Assembly (NCBI GenBank): GCA_031841125.1
Contig: CM063106.1
Span: 39,242,001-39,306,000 of the forward strand
Reading direction: 5' to 3'
Source of the DNA: Acanthococcus lagerstroemiae
Taxonomy: Eukaryota > Arthropoda > Insecta > Hemiptera > Eriococcidae
Length of the DNA stretch: 64,000 nt
Part shown: positions 54,937 to 64,000 of the stretch, one piece after another
How the letters are laid out: each line of letters begins with the position of its first letter
How positions within the stretch are numbered: position 1 is the first letter of the stretch
Position numbers and translations under genes: made by a program
The notes under the pieces: generated by a model
Told to the model about the DNA's origin: nothing
Seen by the model: only the letters and a program-made list of their open reading frames with translations
Databases searched by the model: none

Positions 54937-56444
54937 TACAGGGTGGTGCATGAGAACCCGCACCAATGTAATTTGCCCTATAGTGCGTGCTCAGGATGCA
55001 CCAGTGTATACGCAACGTGTTATATTATACAGGTGGACCATGAGAAAACGCATCAAATGTGCAAAACGATGAAATATTCTTCGGGGAAAATCTCCGATGA
55101 TTTCCAAGGAATTTTATCAGAAATCTTTTAGAACAATTTTCTGCAAAATTTTCCGATAATTTTTAGAGAATTTCATCGGAATATGTATTTAGGAAAAAAC
55201 TTCGGTGGTTTTTGAAGAATTTTATCGAAAATCTTCCGGGAAAATCTCCGATAATTTCCAAAGAATAATTTCACTAGAAATCTTTGAGAAGAATCTTTAA
55301 GGAATTTCATCAGACATTTTTGGGGAAAATATCGGTAATCTCCGAAGAATTGAGACTATTTTCCACTCATATGATGGGATCGGCGATTTTTCCCAAAGAC
55401 TTTTGATGAAATTCTTTGGAAATCGTTGGAAATTTTTTCTAAAGATTACTGATGAAATTCTTCGAAAATTAGCCGAGATTATTTTCAAATATTTCCAGTG
55501 AAATTTTTTGAAATTACAGGAGATTTTCCTCAAATATTTCCGATAAAATTCTTCTGAAATCCTAGGAAATTTTCGAGAAAATTATCCGCTGATTTCCGAA
55601 GAATTTCATCAAAAATCTTCTGAAAAAATCTCAGATCCGATCGCACGAGTGGAAAATAGTCTCAATTCTTCGGAAATTACGATGAAATTTCTTAAAAATT
55701 ATCGGTGGATCTTCTTGAAGATTTCCGATTAAATCCTTCGGAGATCATCGAGCATTTTCCCAGCAGATTTTCGATAAAATTCTTAAACAATCATCAGAGT
55801 TCCCGTCCCCATCTCCCTTTGAATATTTTCGATGAAATTCATCAAAGATGATCGACAATTTTCTCGAAGAATTTCGATAAAATTTTTTGGAGAACATTGG
55901 AAGTTTTTTCTAAAGATTTTCGATGAAATTCTTTGGAAATTATCGAAATTTTTTCCCCAAAAGTTTCTGATGAATTTTTTTAATTGAAATCATCGTAGAT
56001 TCTTCTCGAAAATTTCTTATGAAATTATTCTCAGGAAATTATCGAAGATTTTTCCTGAAGATTTTCAATAAAATTCTTCAAAAACCGTCGAAGTTTTTTC
56101 CCAAATATTTCGATGAAACTCTCTAAAAATTATCGGAAAATTTTCCAGAAAATTGTTCTCGAAGATATCTGATAAAATTCCTTGGAAATTATCGGAAATT
56201 TTTCCTGAAAATTGTTCTCAAAGATTTCTGATAAAATTCCCTGGAAATCATTCGAGATTTTCCCCGAAGATTTTCGAAGAAATTCTTCGAAAATCATCTG
56301 AGATTTTTCCCGAAGAATATTTCATCGTTTGTACATTTGGTGCGTTCTCTCAATCACCTGTACCTATAATACGTCGCGTATGCATCCTGAGCATGCACCA
56401 TAAGGCAAATTACATTGGTGCGAGTTCTCATGCACCACTCTGTA
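54937..56444. mobile_element. 1.5-kb TA-flanked foldback element filled with inverted minisatellite
   Basis: Left end CAGGGTGGTGCATGAGAACC (54939); right end, reverse complement, CAGAGTGGTGCATGAGAACT (to 56442), with TA on both sides. The arms pair over at least 150 bases, through CAATGTAATTTGCC, GTGCTCAGGATGCA and CGATGAAATATTCTTCGG. Inside, 45-60 bp units of GATTTTCGATGAAATTCTTT / GGAAATTATCGGA type fill both halves in opposite orientation, around a second inverted pair (GAATTGAGACTATTTTCCAC at 55346 and GTGGAAAATAGTCTCAATTC at 55650). No coding capacity: the F/S/E-rich frames are repeat products. The TA flank suggests the Tc1/mariner group for mobilisation. Confidence 0.88.
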
Positions 56445-56915
56445 TACCTGTCTAGCCTGGGAGAGACATATTTTTATTCGGACTCATTCCCATAGAAGTT
56501 TTTGGGCGGGATTCTGTAGTAAAAGAGGTCCTTATACAATGAATGTCCCACCCGTGCCTCCCACGGCGTTTCATGCTATTATCTCGCGAAATGTCGTGTT
56601 TTTTGGAAAGTTAGTTACTACATAAATATTCCCATAAAATTCCCTATCGAAATGATCATTAGGATTTTTTTTTTTTTCAAAAACCTGTCTTAAGTCCTTA
56701 AAATTACAATTTCTTCGAGGTAATATTTCACGCGCCGTTATATTCGATTATTTAGACTGCAGTAACTATGCGCTACGTTATATGTGCGTTACATTTTCAA
56801 CACTCCCGTTTAAAAACAAGTATTTCTCATGATGTTTTTTAAGGTCACTCTCTGATGTAGGTGCAAACAAATAAGAGAGGTGCAAACTGAAATGGAACGT
56901 ACATATGTGGCAGTG
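56445..56915. other. No feature recognised
   Basis: AT-rich spacer with a T run at about 56667-56678. Confidence 0.5.
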
Positions 56916-57455
56916 CTGGAATAAGGTCCCACTTTGTCGTTCCTAGTTTTTGAGATACGGTGACTTTTGCGCATCAAGGTGAAAACTGTCGAAATCGGGA
57001 ATTGTGATAATCTTGGTAGAATAAATCCTCCTTTCGAATAGCGTTATCCCTTTTTCTCTGTCTGCCTTCATTCGTAAAATGTAAACCCATCTCCTCTCTG
57101 TTTTGCCCCCGCCCAACTCAGTTTTGTTATCACTAGAAATCAAACTCTTTCGTTTTATATTATTTTTCTGAAAATATCCTACTTTGTTGACAAAATTCTT
57201 TACAAACTTCTGACAAAAACGAGATGTAGTGGAGCTCTCTAGCTTTATTTGTTTCAGAGATATGCCACTTTAAATTTGTAACTTTCGTGTTTTTTTTTTT
57301 TGCAAGTTTTTTTGGAATTTCAACTTTAAACCGCTATATCTCGACAAATTTTGGAGCTAGAGAGCTCTGTAAGGTCTCATTTGGTCAAAAATTCTATCTA
57401 CTATACGCCGGTACTCGTAACTCTATATCGGCAAAGTGGGACCTTATACCCTGAA
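56911..57455. mobile_element. MITE-like element with ATAAGGTCCCACTTTG ends
   Basis: Left: CAGTGCTGGAATAAGGTCCC then ACTTTGTCG. Right, reverse complement: CAGGGTATAAGGTCCCACTT then TGCCG. About 20 bases pair well; farther in, the arms diverge. No definite duplication. Interior contains the words GAGATA.GGTGAC and CTATATCTCGACAAA but no ORF. Confidence 0.5.
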
Positions 57456-57662
57456 CATAGTCACAGCAGTCTAAATACTTATGCTATTTGTGTGAACGCA
57501 CCTTTATTACTGAAGTCCTGCTTAACCTACTGCCGAAATATGAACTGTCTACCTTAAGTCCTGTAATTTGATTAATATTTTTTTCTCCTCCTGAAAATTC
57601 AGATTGGTACTTAAAATGCACTTTAGAAAATTCATTTTCAAGTACAACTTTAATAACTGGCA

Positions 57663-58144
57663 CAGTGAAACCTGTCTGTAGTGGAAACTCAACGGACTAT
57701 TTCAAAGTTTTCCATAGTGACAGGTTTTCCCCATTAGCGAGATAACCCCCTCCAAAAAAAAAAAAAAAAAAAAGTAGTTTATAATGTACGAGTACATCTT
57801 AGCTCTCTATTCGTTCTACCATTCAATACACGCGCCTTCTACACGCTTTTGTCTATTTCGTTTCATATACCTTTGTTCCGGCCTCGGCAAAACTCTTCTA
57901 ATACAAACCGCACAAGAGCCCACTACCTTAAAGAAACCTGTGCTAACATGGAAAAATCAATAAAAGACACGTGCCAATTTCCATTTTACACAGGTTTCTT
58001 TTACAGTTTTAGTTTCCACTTCCACGTTAGACAGGTTTTCCAGATTATACATTGAAATATCCAGGTTTCTTCAGACCACATGCTTTTCTCCACAGTGACA
58101 AGTTTTCCAGATTAGACAAGTCCACTATAGACAAGTTTCACTGT
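57663..58144. mobile_element. MITE-like element with CAGTGAAACCTGTC ends
   Basis: Left: CAGTGAAACCTGTCTGTAGT then GGA; right, reverse complement: CAGTGAAACTTGTCTATAGT then GGA. Inner copies of a (T/C)AGTGACA(G/A)GTTTTCC word follow on both sides. TA follows the right end, CA precedes the left, so a decayed TA duplication (Tc1/pogo-like) is likely. An A run lies at 57757-57774. Confidence 0.65.
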
Positions 58145-58287
58145 ACTAACATCAGGACCAGAGGGATAGTAATGGGCTGCAGCTCAAGGTCAGGATGGTT
58201 GCAGTTTCAACCAAATGCATTACACATATTCTTTGCTTAGTTTTCATACGACCTGCAGTCATGTATTCACGTGCAATAAATTGTTCG

Positions 58288-58472
58288 CTGAAATTCAGGG
58301 GCGGATTACCTAACTCGTACGCATGGGAACCATTTGCTCAGGACGCAGATAAGAGAAGGGCGTCATCAGGAGGCGAGAAAAAAATTTTTCAACACGAACG
58401 CAGGGCGCTGAGGACGCCAATTTTGATCTTGCTTCCTACGCCAAAAGGAGTTAATTCGCCCCTGCTGAAATT
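58288..58472. mobile_element. 169-bp hAT-type MITE with perfect 8-bp duplication
   Basis: Ends CAGGGGCGGATTACCTAACT (58296) and, in reverse complement, CAGGGGCGAATTAACTCCTT (to 58464). CTGAAATT flanks both sides exactly (58288-58295 and 58465-58472). The 110-codon frame at 58195-58527 runs across it and is fortuitous. Confidence 0.9.
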
Positions 58473-61045
58473 AACGCTCAATTCACTCAAATTACTAGTA
58501 TATTCTTTTGATTGCCACTCGCCTTAATTGTGACCACAATCGAAGTTCCTCAGAAGAAAATAAGCAATTTTTTTACGGCTTGAAGGAAAATGGGCGCCCG
58601 GTGTATTTGCTAATCCCCGTTAATGTGCATAATCAGTGAAAGTATAGAATTTCATAAGATACTAATCAATTTTCTGCCCTTCATTCCTTATTGACAGACC
58701 GGGGAGAAATTAAGAAAAATCAGCAATTTTCATTTGCCCACATCTCGTTTAGATTTTTCAGCCGTGTCAACTTCAAAGAGCATCATACAGAGGTCCAAAA
58801 CAATCAAAAGTTCTGAATTCTCACAATTTATAGCCCTCGGTAGGCGTTCATTAAAAGCCACCAGACTAAAACTATGAATCGTTGTGTAAATGCAGACAAA
58901 AATTAAAGACCTCCAGAACTTTCAGTGAATTACTTCGTAAGGGGCGGAATTAGGGGCCAGAAACTAGTGGGCATTTTAATAAAATTATATACGCTAAGTG
59001 ATTATACACATTAACGGTAACACATGCATAGTTTCGTAAAAACGAACTTTTATTTTTACAATTTCCTTTGCTGTAATGGGGGGAGAGCAAATGATACTTC
59101 TTTCCGGCCCAGGCGCCACTGAACATAGCATCAGTAATTCATCTAACAGGTCTAACAGGTACCTTTGACTGTATCACCCAGAGAATTATAACTGATACAC
59201 AACGGTCACTCGAGTATACAAAACTGAAGAACGCGAAAACTGTATCATGAACACTTTTCTTCATTCCTGACGAATTGAGAAAGCATTTCAACAAGAATTA
59301 AAATAAAGAAAGTTGAAAATGAGAATAAAATAGGTCATTGTTCTTAACCGCAGAAAAAAATTGAACGTACGACGGCTCACGTTGCCTTCCGTGCAGGAAG
59401 GGTGTACGGTAATACTCCGGCGAACTGTTTTATCGACCACGTTGATACATATAATTGTTATATCCGCGAGATATCTGCTTGAAAAAGAGCATAAAGACTG
59501 AAAGCACCGCAGACCGTGTACTGCATTTTCAAAGCATTGACGCTTTCGGTTGTACGTATAAGCAGCGGTAACGCCGATTCGCGAACATTTTTGTCGTCAA
59601 CGCGATACGATAGATTTCACTGCGAAAAGACAGACAGATGAATTCAGCAAACGAAATTCAGCTTCCTTCGTCGCAGTTTTGCAGAAAAATAATAGTAATT
59701 AACAAGATAACCCTTTTACTAAACTGACGTTTTTAAGTTGATTTCGATACAATACGTGGAGAAAATTAAATCATACCTTCTTTATCGCTGGTATAATTAC
59801 GGTTTTAATATCGTTAGTTTGTACGCCCGCAATTGAAATTTATTACGTTACGGTAAGTAAAACGTCATTTCGATTTAAATGCGTTGCTGTCTAGCAACTT
59901 CCACACAGTCGGAAAATGGAAATTTTGAAAGAGGTATAGCAACTTCGTTCAATCCAGTATGAACTGTGCAGGTAACGGACAAATATTATCTTTCAATGCA
60001 GAACTTTTTAATTGGGATAACTTTTTTCACATTATACGTATTACCTGAAATAGCATAGCATGGACTGTACATATATAGCTAGAAATTATTAAAGTCATAA
60101 AAGCACGAGGGGTAAACATGCCAAATGTGGCCGCCAGAAGCTACTTCCCAACTGACAAACACTTGAAGACCTGATTCACAAAGTGCCCTTAAGGTACCTA
60201 CAGAATCCATTTGTAAAGTATACCTAACCCCTTCTTTATTTCTAGTCTTCCAAAAATTGACATATCAAGACTAGCCTTGTCACACACGGGTACCAATACC
60301 AACTTCAAATAAATTACTAATTTCTAAAAACAGAGGGAGTTCGAGTCCAATATTTTTTAAGCCTATCAGGGGCGTAAACTTATAAAATAGTCAATGCGGC
60401 AAAAAATTCCCCTAATGGTCATTAGTTGAACGTTACAAGGTTTTCACATTATTTTCAGCTAAAGTCAGAGGTAGGGGGACAGGGTATCGGAAAATCGCAT
60501 TTTTGGATGGGCACCTCCAAGTCCGATTTTATAGAGTTTTATACAGTTTAGTCCCAGGTGTAATCAGAGCGCGCCACTTACACTACTCAACAAAATGAAA
60601 TTTTTTGTTTGCACAACGCATTTAAAGAGGAGATTCTTGAGTACTTTTCAACGCTGAATACAGTGCCGTCGGTTTAGGAACTGAATGTGGTCATACTGAT
60701 TTCGTGTTGCTGTGTGTTGAGGTTGTGTGTAGTGGTGTGTATTCCGTCTGTTTGTTTTCTGTTATAGTGGTCTGATAACACTGATAATATTCAGTCAGTG
60801 GTACCGCTTATTCCACTGCAAAAACAAAATGGAAACAAATTTCAGTCGTTCAGAACTCTGAATTGTGATGTGATAGAGACAAATGGGTCGCAGTATCGTG
60901 TTCAGCGTTAAAAAGTACCTCAGAATCACCTCTCGAAATGCCTAGTACAAAATAGTTGTTCAGTAGTGTTATTATACACTGTATATGTGACAGTTTCTAT
61001 AAAATGGGGTAACTTTGTCGATCCGACGAATTTTGAGTTAGGGAT
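58473..61045. other. No gene recognised
   Basis: 2.5 kb of AT-rich sequence. GTTACGGTAAGTAAAACG at about 59844-59861 contains a consensus-like splice donor with no supporting frame. A CAGGGGCGTAAACTTAT word at 60367 looks like a lone hAT-type end without a partner. Confidence 0.4.
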
Positions 61046-61047
61046 AG

Positions 61048-61658
61048 TAGGTAATCAGAGAAGGGCGTTACTCTTGAAGATCAAGTTGTTCACTTGCTCT
61101 TGTTCACTATTTGGTGAACTTAGTTCTGAACTAGTTCATATCCCCAAAAAAAGAACACGAACTAGTTCACGATTTTTGGACCTGATCAACTTGTTCATTC
61201 TTTGTTCATCTATTTTTTTGTAATTTTTTTTTGTTTTTTTTTGTTTTTGGTTTTTCCTTGTATATTTCCACTTTTCTGACTAGTTTTAACTTTCATAATG
61301 GTTTTAGAGTTATAATTACAAATTATAACATTATTGAATTTTTATTTGATGTTTGAATTTTAATCAACAATCTCATAGGATTTCAATAGGGATTTTAAAA
61401 ATTGTTTGGGAATAGCCTAGTTTCCAGTTGTAGGCTGTTACCCAGAAAAAATTTTTGCTCGCAATTTTTTTGTACAAAAACCCTATTTTTAAATGAGCAA
61501 GACCAAGAACGAAGGTTCTTTTTAATGAACAAACGATGAACTGGATCAGTCGGAAGACCAAGTGAACAAGAGCAAGAACTAGTTCACTAAAAATAGAAAA
61601 GAACAAGAGCAAGAGCAAGTTCATTAATTAGTGAACAACATCCATCTCTGTAGGTAAT
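61048..61658. mobile_element. 595-bp hAT-type non-autonomous element with perfect 8-bp duplication
   Basis: TAGGTAAT flanks both sides (61048-61055 and 61651-61658). The ends CAGAGAAGGGCGTTACTC and, in reverse complement, CAGAGATGGATGTTGTTC agree at about 12 of 18 bases. Both arms are packed with GTTCACT, GAACTAGTTC and TTGCTCTTG words in inverted order, so the transcript could fold on itself. No transposase. Confidence 0.9.
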
Positions 61659-62440
61659 AGAGGAATGAATTCCCGTTCCAACGAGTTATCGGCGAGATCT
61701 GTAGTGTTTTTCGTTGTGGAGATTCAATGGGTCAAAGATGAATGTAACGAGAATGCGCGAAAACACGTTTTTAAGAAAAACGCGTCTAAAGTTAGACACG
61801 CCTTTTTCTCCCACTCCTTCAAGCGGCCGTAACTCGCCGCGAAATCACGTTACCAACCTCGATGAGGGCTTGTTGGAAAAGTAATTTTTCGCTCTTCTAT
61901 GTAGTAACAATTCATAACATCGGATTTATTCGTGAGCTCCGAAGAATCGCGAAGACATTCGCATTCTTTTCTAATTCTCTTTCATAATTGGGACCGGGCG
62001 AACGTCTGGCGCGCTAGTATCGCTCTACGTGATAAGAATTTTTAAAAGAATGATCATGGCCCTGTGATTAACATACGTTCATATGGAGAATACTGTAATT
62101 CGCAGCTTTTTCTCGGAATTACTTGTTAAATACATATGCATTTTAAATAAAAATACCTCAGAGTAACATTAAAAGTACGTTTTTCTCCTTCGAATGGAAT
62201 AAAAATAATCGCGGTATGTAGTACGGAAAAATTGTACCATTCAAAAGAAAATACGTTTTCGTTATCAGTGAAAGTATTTCGGACAATACAACCAAATTGA
62301 TACGGCAAGAGTTCGCTCGTGAATTACTGGTAATGCTGGGACTGAGAAAACTCATGAATATTTGTTTGTCCGTCTTCAAATCAGTGGTTTAAAAAAAAAA
62401 AATCGCGAATATGTAACCAACCTCAATTGTCAACATGCGG
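61659..62440. other. No gene recognised
   Basis: Frames at 62126-62379 (-) overlap each other and show no motif. Nothing repeated. Confidence 0.45.
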
Positions 62441-62445
62441 TTATA

Positions 62446-62775
62446 TTTATAGTGATAACTTGTGTTGGTTTCATCCTATTTCCTTGAAAATACACTCATT
62501 AGAACGAAAATTTTATGATCTTCAATTTTAATTCTTACTTCTGTTTCTTAAAAGTGCGTGATTCTCGAGTAACTGATAGAAAAACGTGAAAGTCTCATCA
62601 GATCCGATTGTATGTATTTAGTGATAACTTGTGTTCCTTCTATTCCATTTCCTTGAACGTATACTCTCATTAGGACGAGAATTGTATGATCTTCAATTTT
62701 AGTTCTTATGTCTTTTTCTCTGGAGTATTTGACAGAAAAACGTGAAAGTCCATAAGACACTGTGTTAAAGTCGGC
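62446..62775. repeat. Two tandem copies of a 169-bp unit
   Basis: TATTTA(TA)GTGATAACTTGTG at 62446 and 62615, then CATTTCCTTGAA, ATACACTC / ATACTCTCATTAG, TATGATCTTCAATTTTA and GACAGAAAAACGTGAAAGTC in both. About 80-85% alike by eye. Confidence 0.8.
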
Positions 62776-63237
62776 CTTTCCACGCAACGTTGCCGAGTTG
62801 TGGATTCCAGCCTGTTAGTTGTAGACGGCCGTGATATGGCAATCAAAATGATGTGTAAATAGAGCCATTTTTCACGATTTTTCGCATTTGAATAGTCTCT
62901 AACGTAACGTTGGTGGAGGTTTCAAAAATTTCTGGTACGGCTCGTAAAGTTATATTTTCTCCGACCAGCAGAGGTAAAGTAATCGTGATGATTAATGTCT
63001 TTTTATGCCAAATAACAAAGAGAAAAATTTGTGTCACGTTAAATATACATTACTACACTTCCGAATACCTTCACATTATTAATTATTTTGGAAAAATCGA
63101 AAAAATGTAGCAAAAAAATAGTTTTGGTCTTCCATTTACCATTATCATCTCTATTGAATAGTCCTACATGATCATTCTCTCAAAGCTTCTATTTTTGACC
63201 GCCAGGTGACGACTCTTTCGATGCACGGTCCCAATTC
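62776..63237. other. No feature recognised
   Basis: AT-rich. Short frames on both strands (62843-63110) mirror each other and have no motif. Confidence 0.45.
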
Positions 63238-63275
63238 TCTTTTCTCTCTCTCTCTCTCCCTCTTCTCTCTCACGT
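63238..63275. repeat. (TC)n microsatellite
   Basis: Imperfect TC dinucleotide run of about 35 bases. Confidence 0.8.
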
Positions 63276-63404
63276 GCGTAAATTTTGTCTAATCGTTATT
63301 GCGATGCTTTTTCTAAAGAAATCGACCAAAATCTCAAAATAGATTTTTGCGATCAAAAAATTTTGTTTTTCTTTTTCCACGTTTTCTGAGACTTCGTTCG
63401 ATCG

Positions 63405-63496
63405 AGGAACGAAAGGAGGAGTTACATACGATAGAGATGAAATTGTAGCTGAGGTGACCAACTTCTACAAAGACCTAGCACAAGTATAGAAAATAG
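63405..63496 (+). pseudogene. Non-LTR retrotransposon pol fragment, upstream piece
   Basis: One frame reads GVTYDRDEIVAEVTNFYKDL then a stop near the SINE junction. A D-R-x-E-I......FY..L sequence is typical of the segment just before the reverse transcriptase in RTE/CR1-like endonuclease-reverse transcriptases. Only about 30 codons are present. The next pol piece (from 63711) belongs far downstream in the protein, so the catalytic core had been deleted before the SINE landed here. Confidence 0.5.
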
Positions 63497-63710
63497 TAGA
63501 GGTCTGGTTGGCCGAGTGTATAGCGCGTTGGTCTCGGAATCCGGAGTTCCCGGGTTCGATTTCACGTAGCAACTCGCCAGATGTTCGACCTAGGCCAGTT
63601 TTTCGGCCAGAAGTGAAGCGGGCTAAGATAGCCGTAGCAGCCTCCCCGACGAAAGGGCGGATTCCAGGGCTCGGGTTGAAAGCAAATTAGAAAAGAAGTA
63701 TAGAAAATAG
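63482..63710 (+). mobile_element. tRNA-derived SINE family A, copy 2, with 15-bp duplication
   Basis: AAGTATAGAAAATAG stands at 63482-63496 and again at 63696-63710. Between them (63497-63695) the head has TGGTTGGCCGAGTGTATAGC (A box) and GGGTTCGATTTC (B box), the body includes CGACCTAGGCC, TTTTCGGCCAGAAG and CGAAAGGGCGGATTCC, and the tail is AGCAAATTAGAAAAG. Compared with copy 1 it lacks about 20 bases just before CGAAAGGG. A 60-codon frame here is a by-product, and this is not a functional tRNA gene. Confidence 0.92.
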
Positions 63711-64000
63711 AATAAAAACAATACAAAATAGAATGGAACGCTAAATTCTAAAACTGAACCTTCATGACAAAATCCCCATAAAAACAATGAAGGCCACATT
63801 AAAACTGAATACGGACACCGCCAAAGCATGTCGAAGACGGAAAAGGAACTGGGCGGGACATATAGCAAGAATGCAGGATAATAGATGGACATACAAGATA
63901 ACCTTCTGGCATCCGTACAAAAAAGAAAAAGGGGTAAGCAAAATCTTAGGTGGAGGGACGATTTAGACAAATTTTTGAGGAACAAACTACTTCACAGAGT
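63711..64000 (+). pseudogene. Non-LTR retrotransposon pol C-terminus (RTE-like), cut by window edge
   Basis: The frame reads DKIPIKTMKATLK, then RKRNWAGHIARMQDNRWTYK and ITFWHP; after a one-base shift near 63920 another frame gives LRWRDDLDKFLR. The pattern W.GH.ARM.DNRWT..I..W.P...KR..G.....RW.DDL is the C-terminus of endonuclease-reverse transcriptases of the RTE-like group. An in-frame TAA lies near 63742. The minus-strand 120-codon frame (63623-63985) is a shadow. The element continues past the window. Confidence 0.75.

Noticed and set aside
56153..56455. 100-codon F/S/K-rich protein
   Set aside because: The translation is a direct product of the minisatellite units in the foldback element.
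63497..63570. A tRNA gene with A and B boxes
   Set aside because: The tRNA-like head is followed by a SINE body and flanked by a 15-bp target duplication; the 3' acceptor half is not tRNA-like.
63623..63985. 120-codon hydrophobic minus-strand protein
   Set aside because: It lies antisense to a clear LINE pol C-terminus and SINE body, so it is a shadow frame.

Overview
This window is AT-rich, intron- or intergenic-type DNA from a eukaryote, almost certainly an arthropod and probably an insect. The evidence is the set of transposon clades: a Jockey-type and an R1-like non-LTR retrotransposon, RTE- and CR1-like fragments, a Copia LTR element, tRNA-derived SINEs, a mariner-like end, and many short hAT-like and Tc1/pogo-like terminal-inverted-repeat (TIR) elements. 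There are no operons, no bacterial-style genes and no host protein-coding gene that I can recognise. Nearly all short open frames are chance frames in AT-rich DNA. One 51-base candidate exon (20435-20485) is the only host-like coding signal I could support, and only weakly.

Layout. 1-5.2 kb: a mariner-like end, then an R1-like LINE on the minus strand with a long open frame (endonuclease end, reverse transcriptase, zinc knuckle) and an oligo(A) tail. 5.2-21 kb: mostly unexplained AT-rich DNA with dispersed repeats, a SINE-like copy, a degenerate pogo-like element, hAT-like elements and a strong GC-rich hairpin. 21.1-23.3 kb: a nest in which a CR1-like reverse transcriptase fragment is interrupted by an RTE 3' end and by a TA-flanked TIR element that itself carries a second TIR element with a 6-bp target duplication. 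24.7-29 kb: two hAT-type MITEs and a degenerate minisatellite split by another MITE. 29.9-32.3 kb: a 5'-truncated Jockey element broken by only one nonsense and one frameshift.

32837-42328 is the main object: a complete Copia-type LTR retrotransposon with two LTRs (269 and 272 bp) that differ only by three 1-base indels, a 5-bp target duplication (ATTTT), a primer-binding site and a polypurine tract. Its gag-pol is heavily decayed, and its 4.3-kb leader holds three tandem-repeat arrays, a 185-bp duplication and a fragment of an RTE element. Near-identical LTRs around a decayed interior suggest a recently moved, non-autonomous element carrying old cargo.

42.3-64 kb: a small MITE, a 162-bp near-perfect hairpin (46314-46475), two SINE families that share a core segment, a dispersed repeat family with a documented empty site, two adjacent long-TIR elements (53873-54914 and 54939-56442, the second a foldback filled with inverted minisatellite), more MITEs with target duplications, and at the right edge a LINE fragment into which a SINE has inserted with a 15-bp target duplication.

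The genes here do not form a pathway. The interactions are between mobile elements: nesting, likely trans-mobilisation of the Copia element and the SINEs, and probable double-stranded RNA potential in the foldback and hairpin loci. All family assignments come from reading motifs; no database search was possible.
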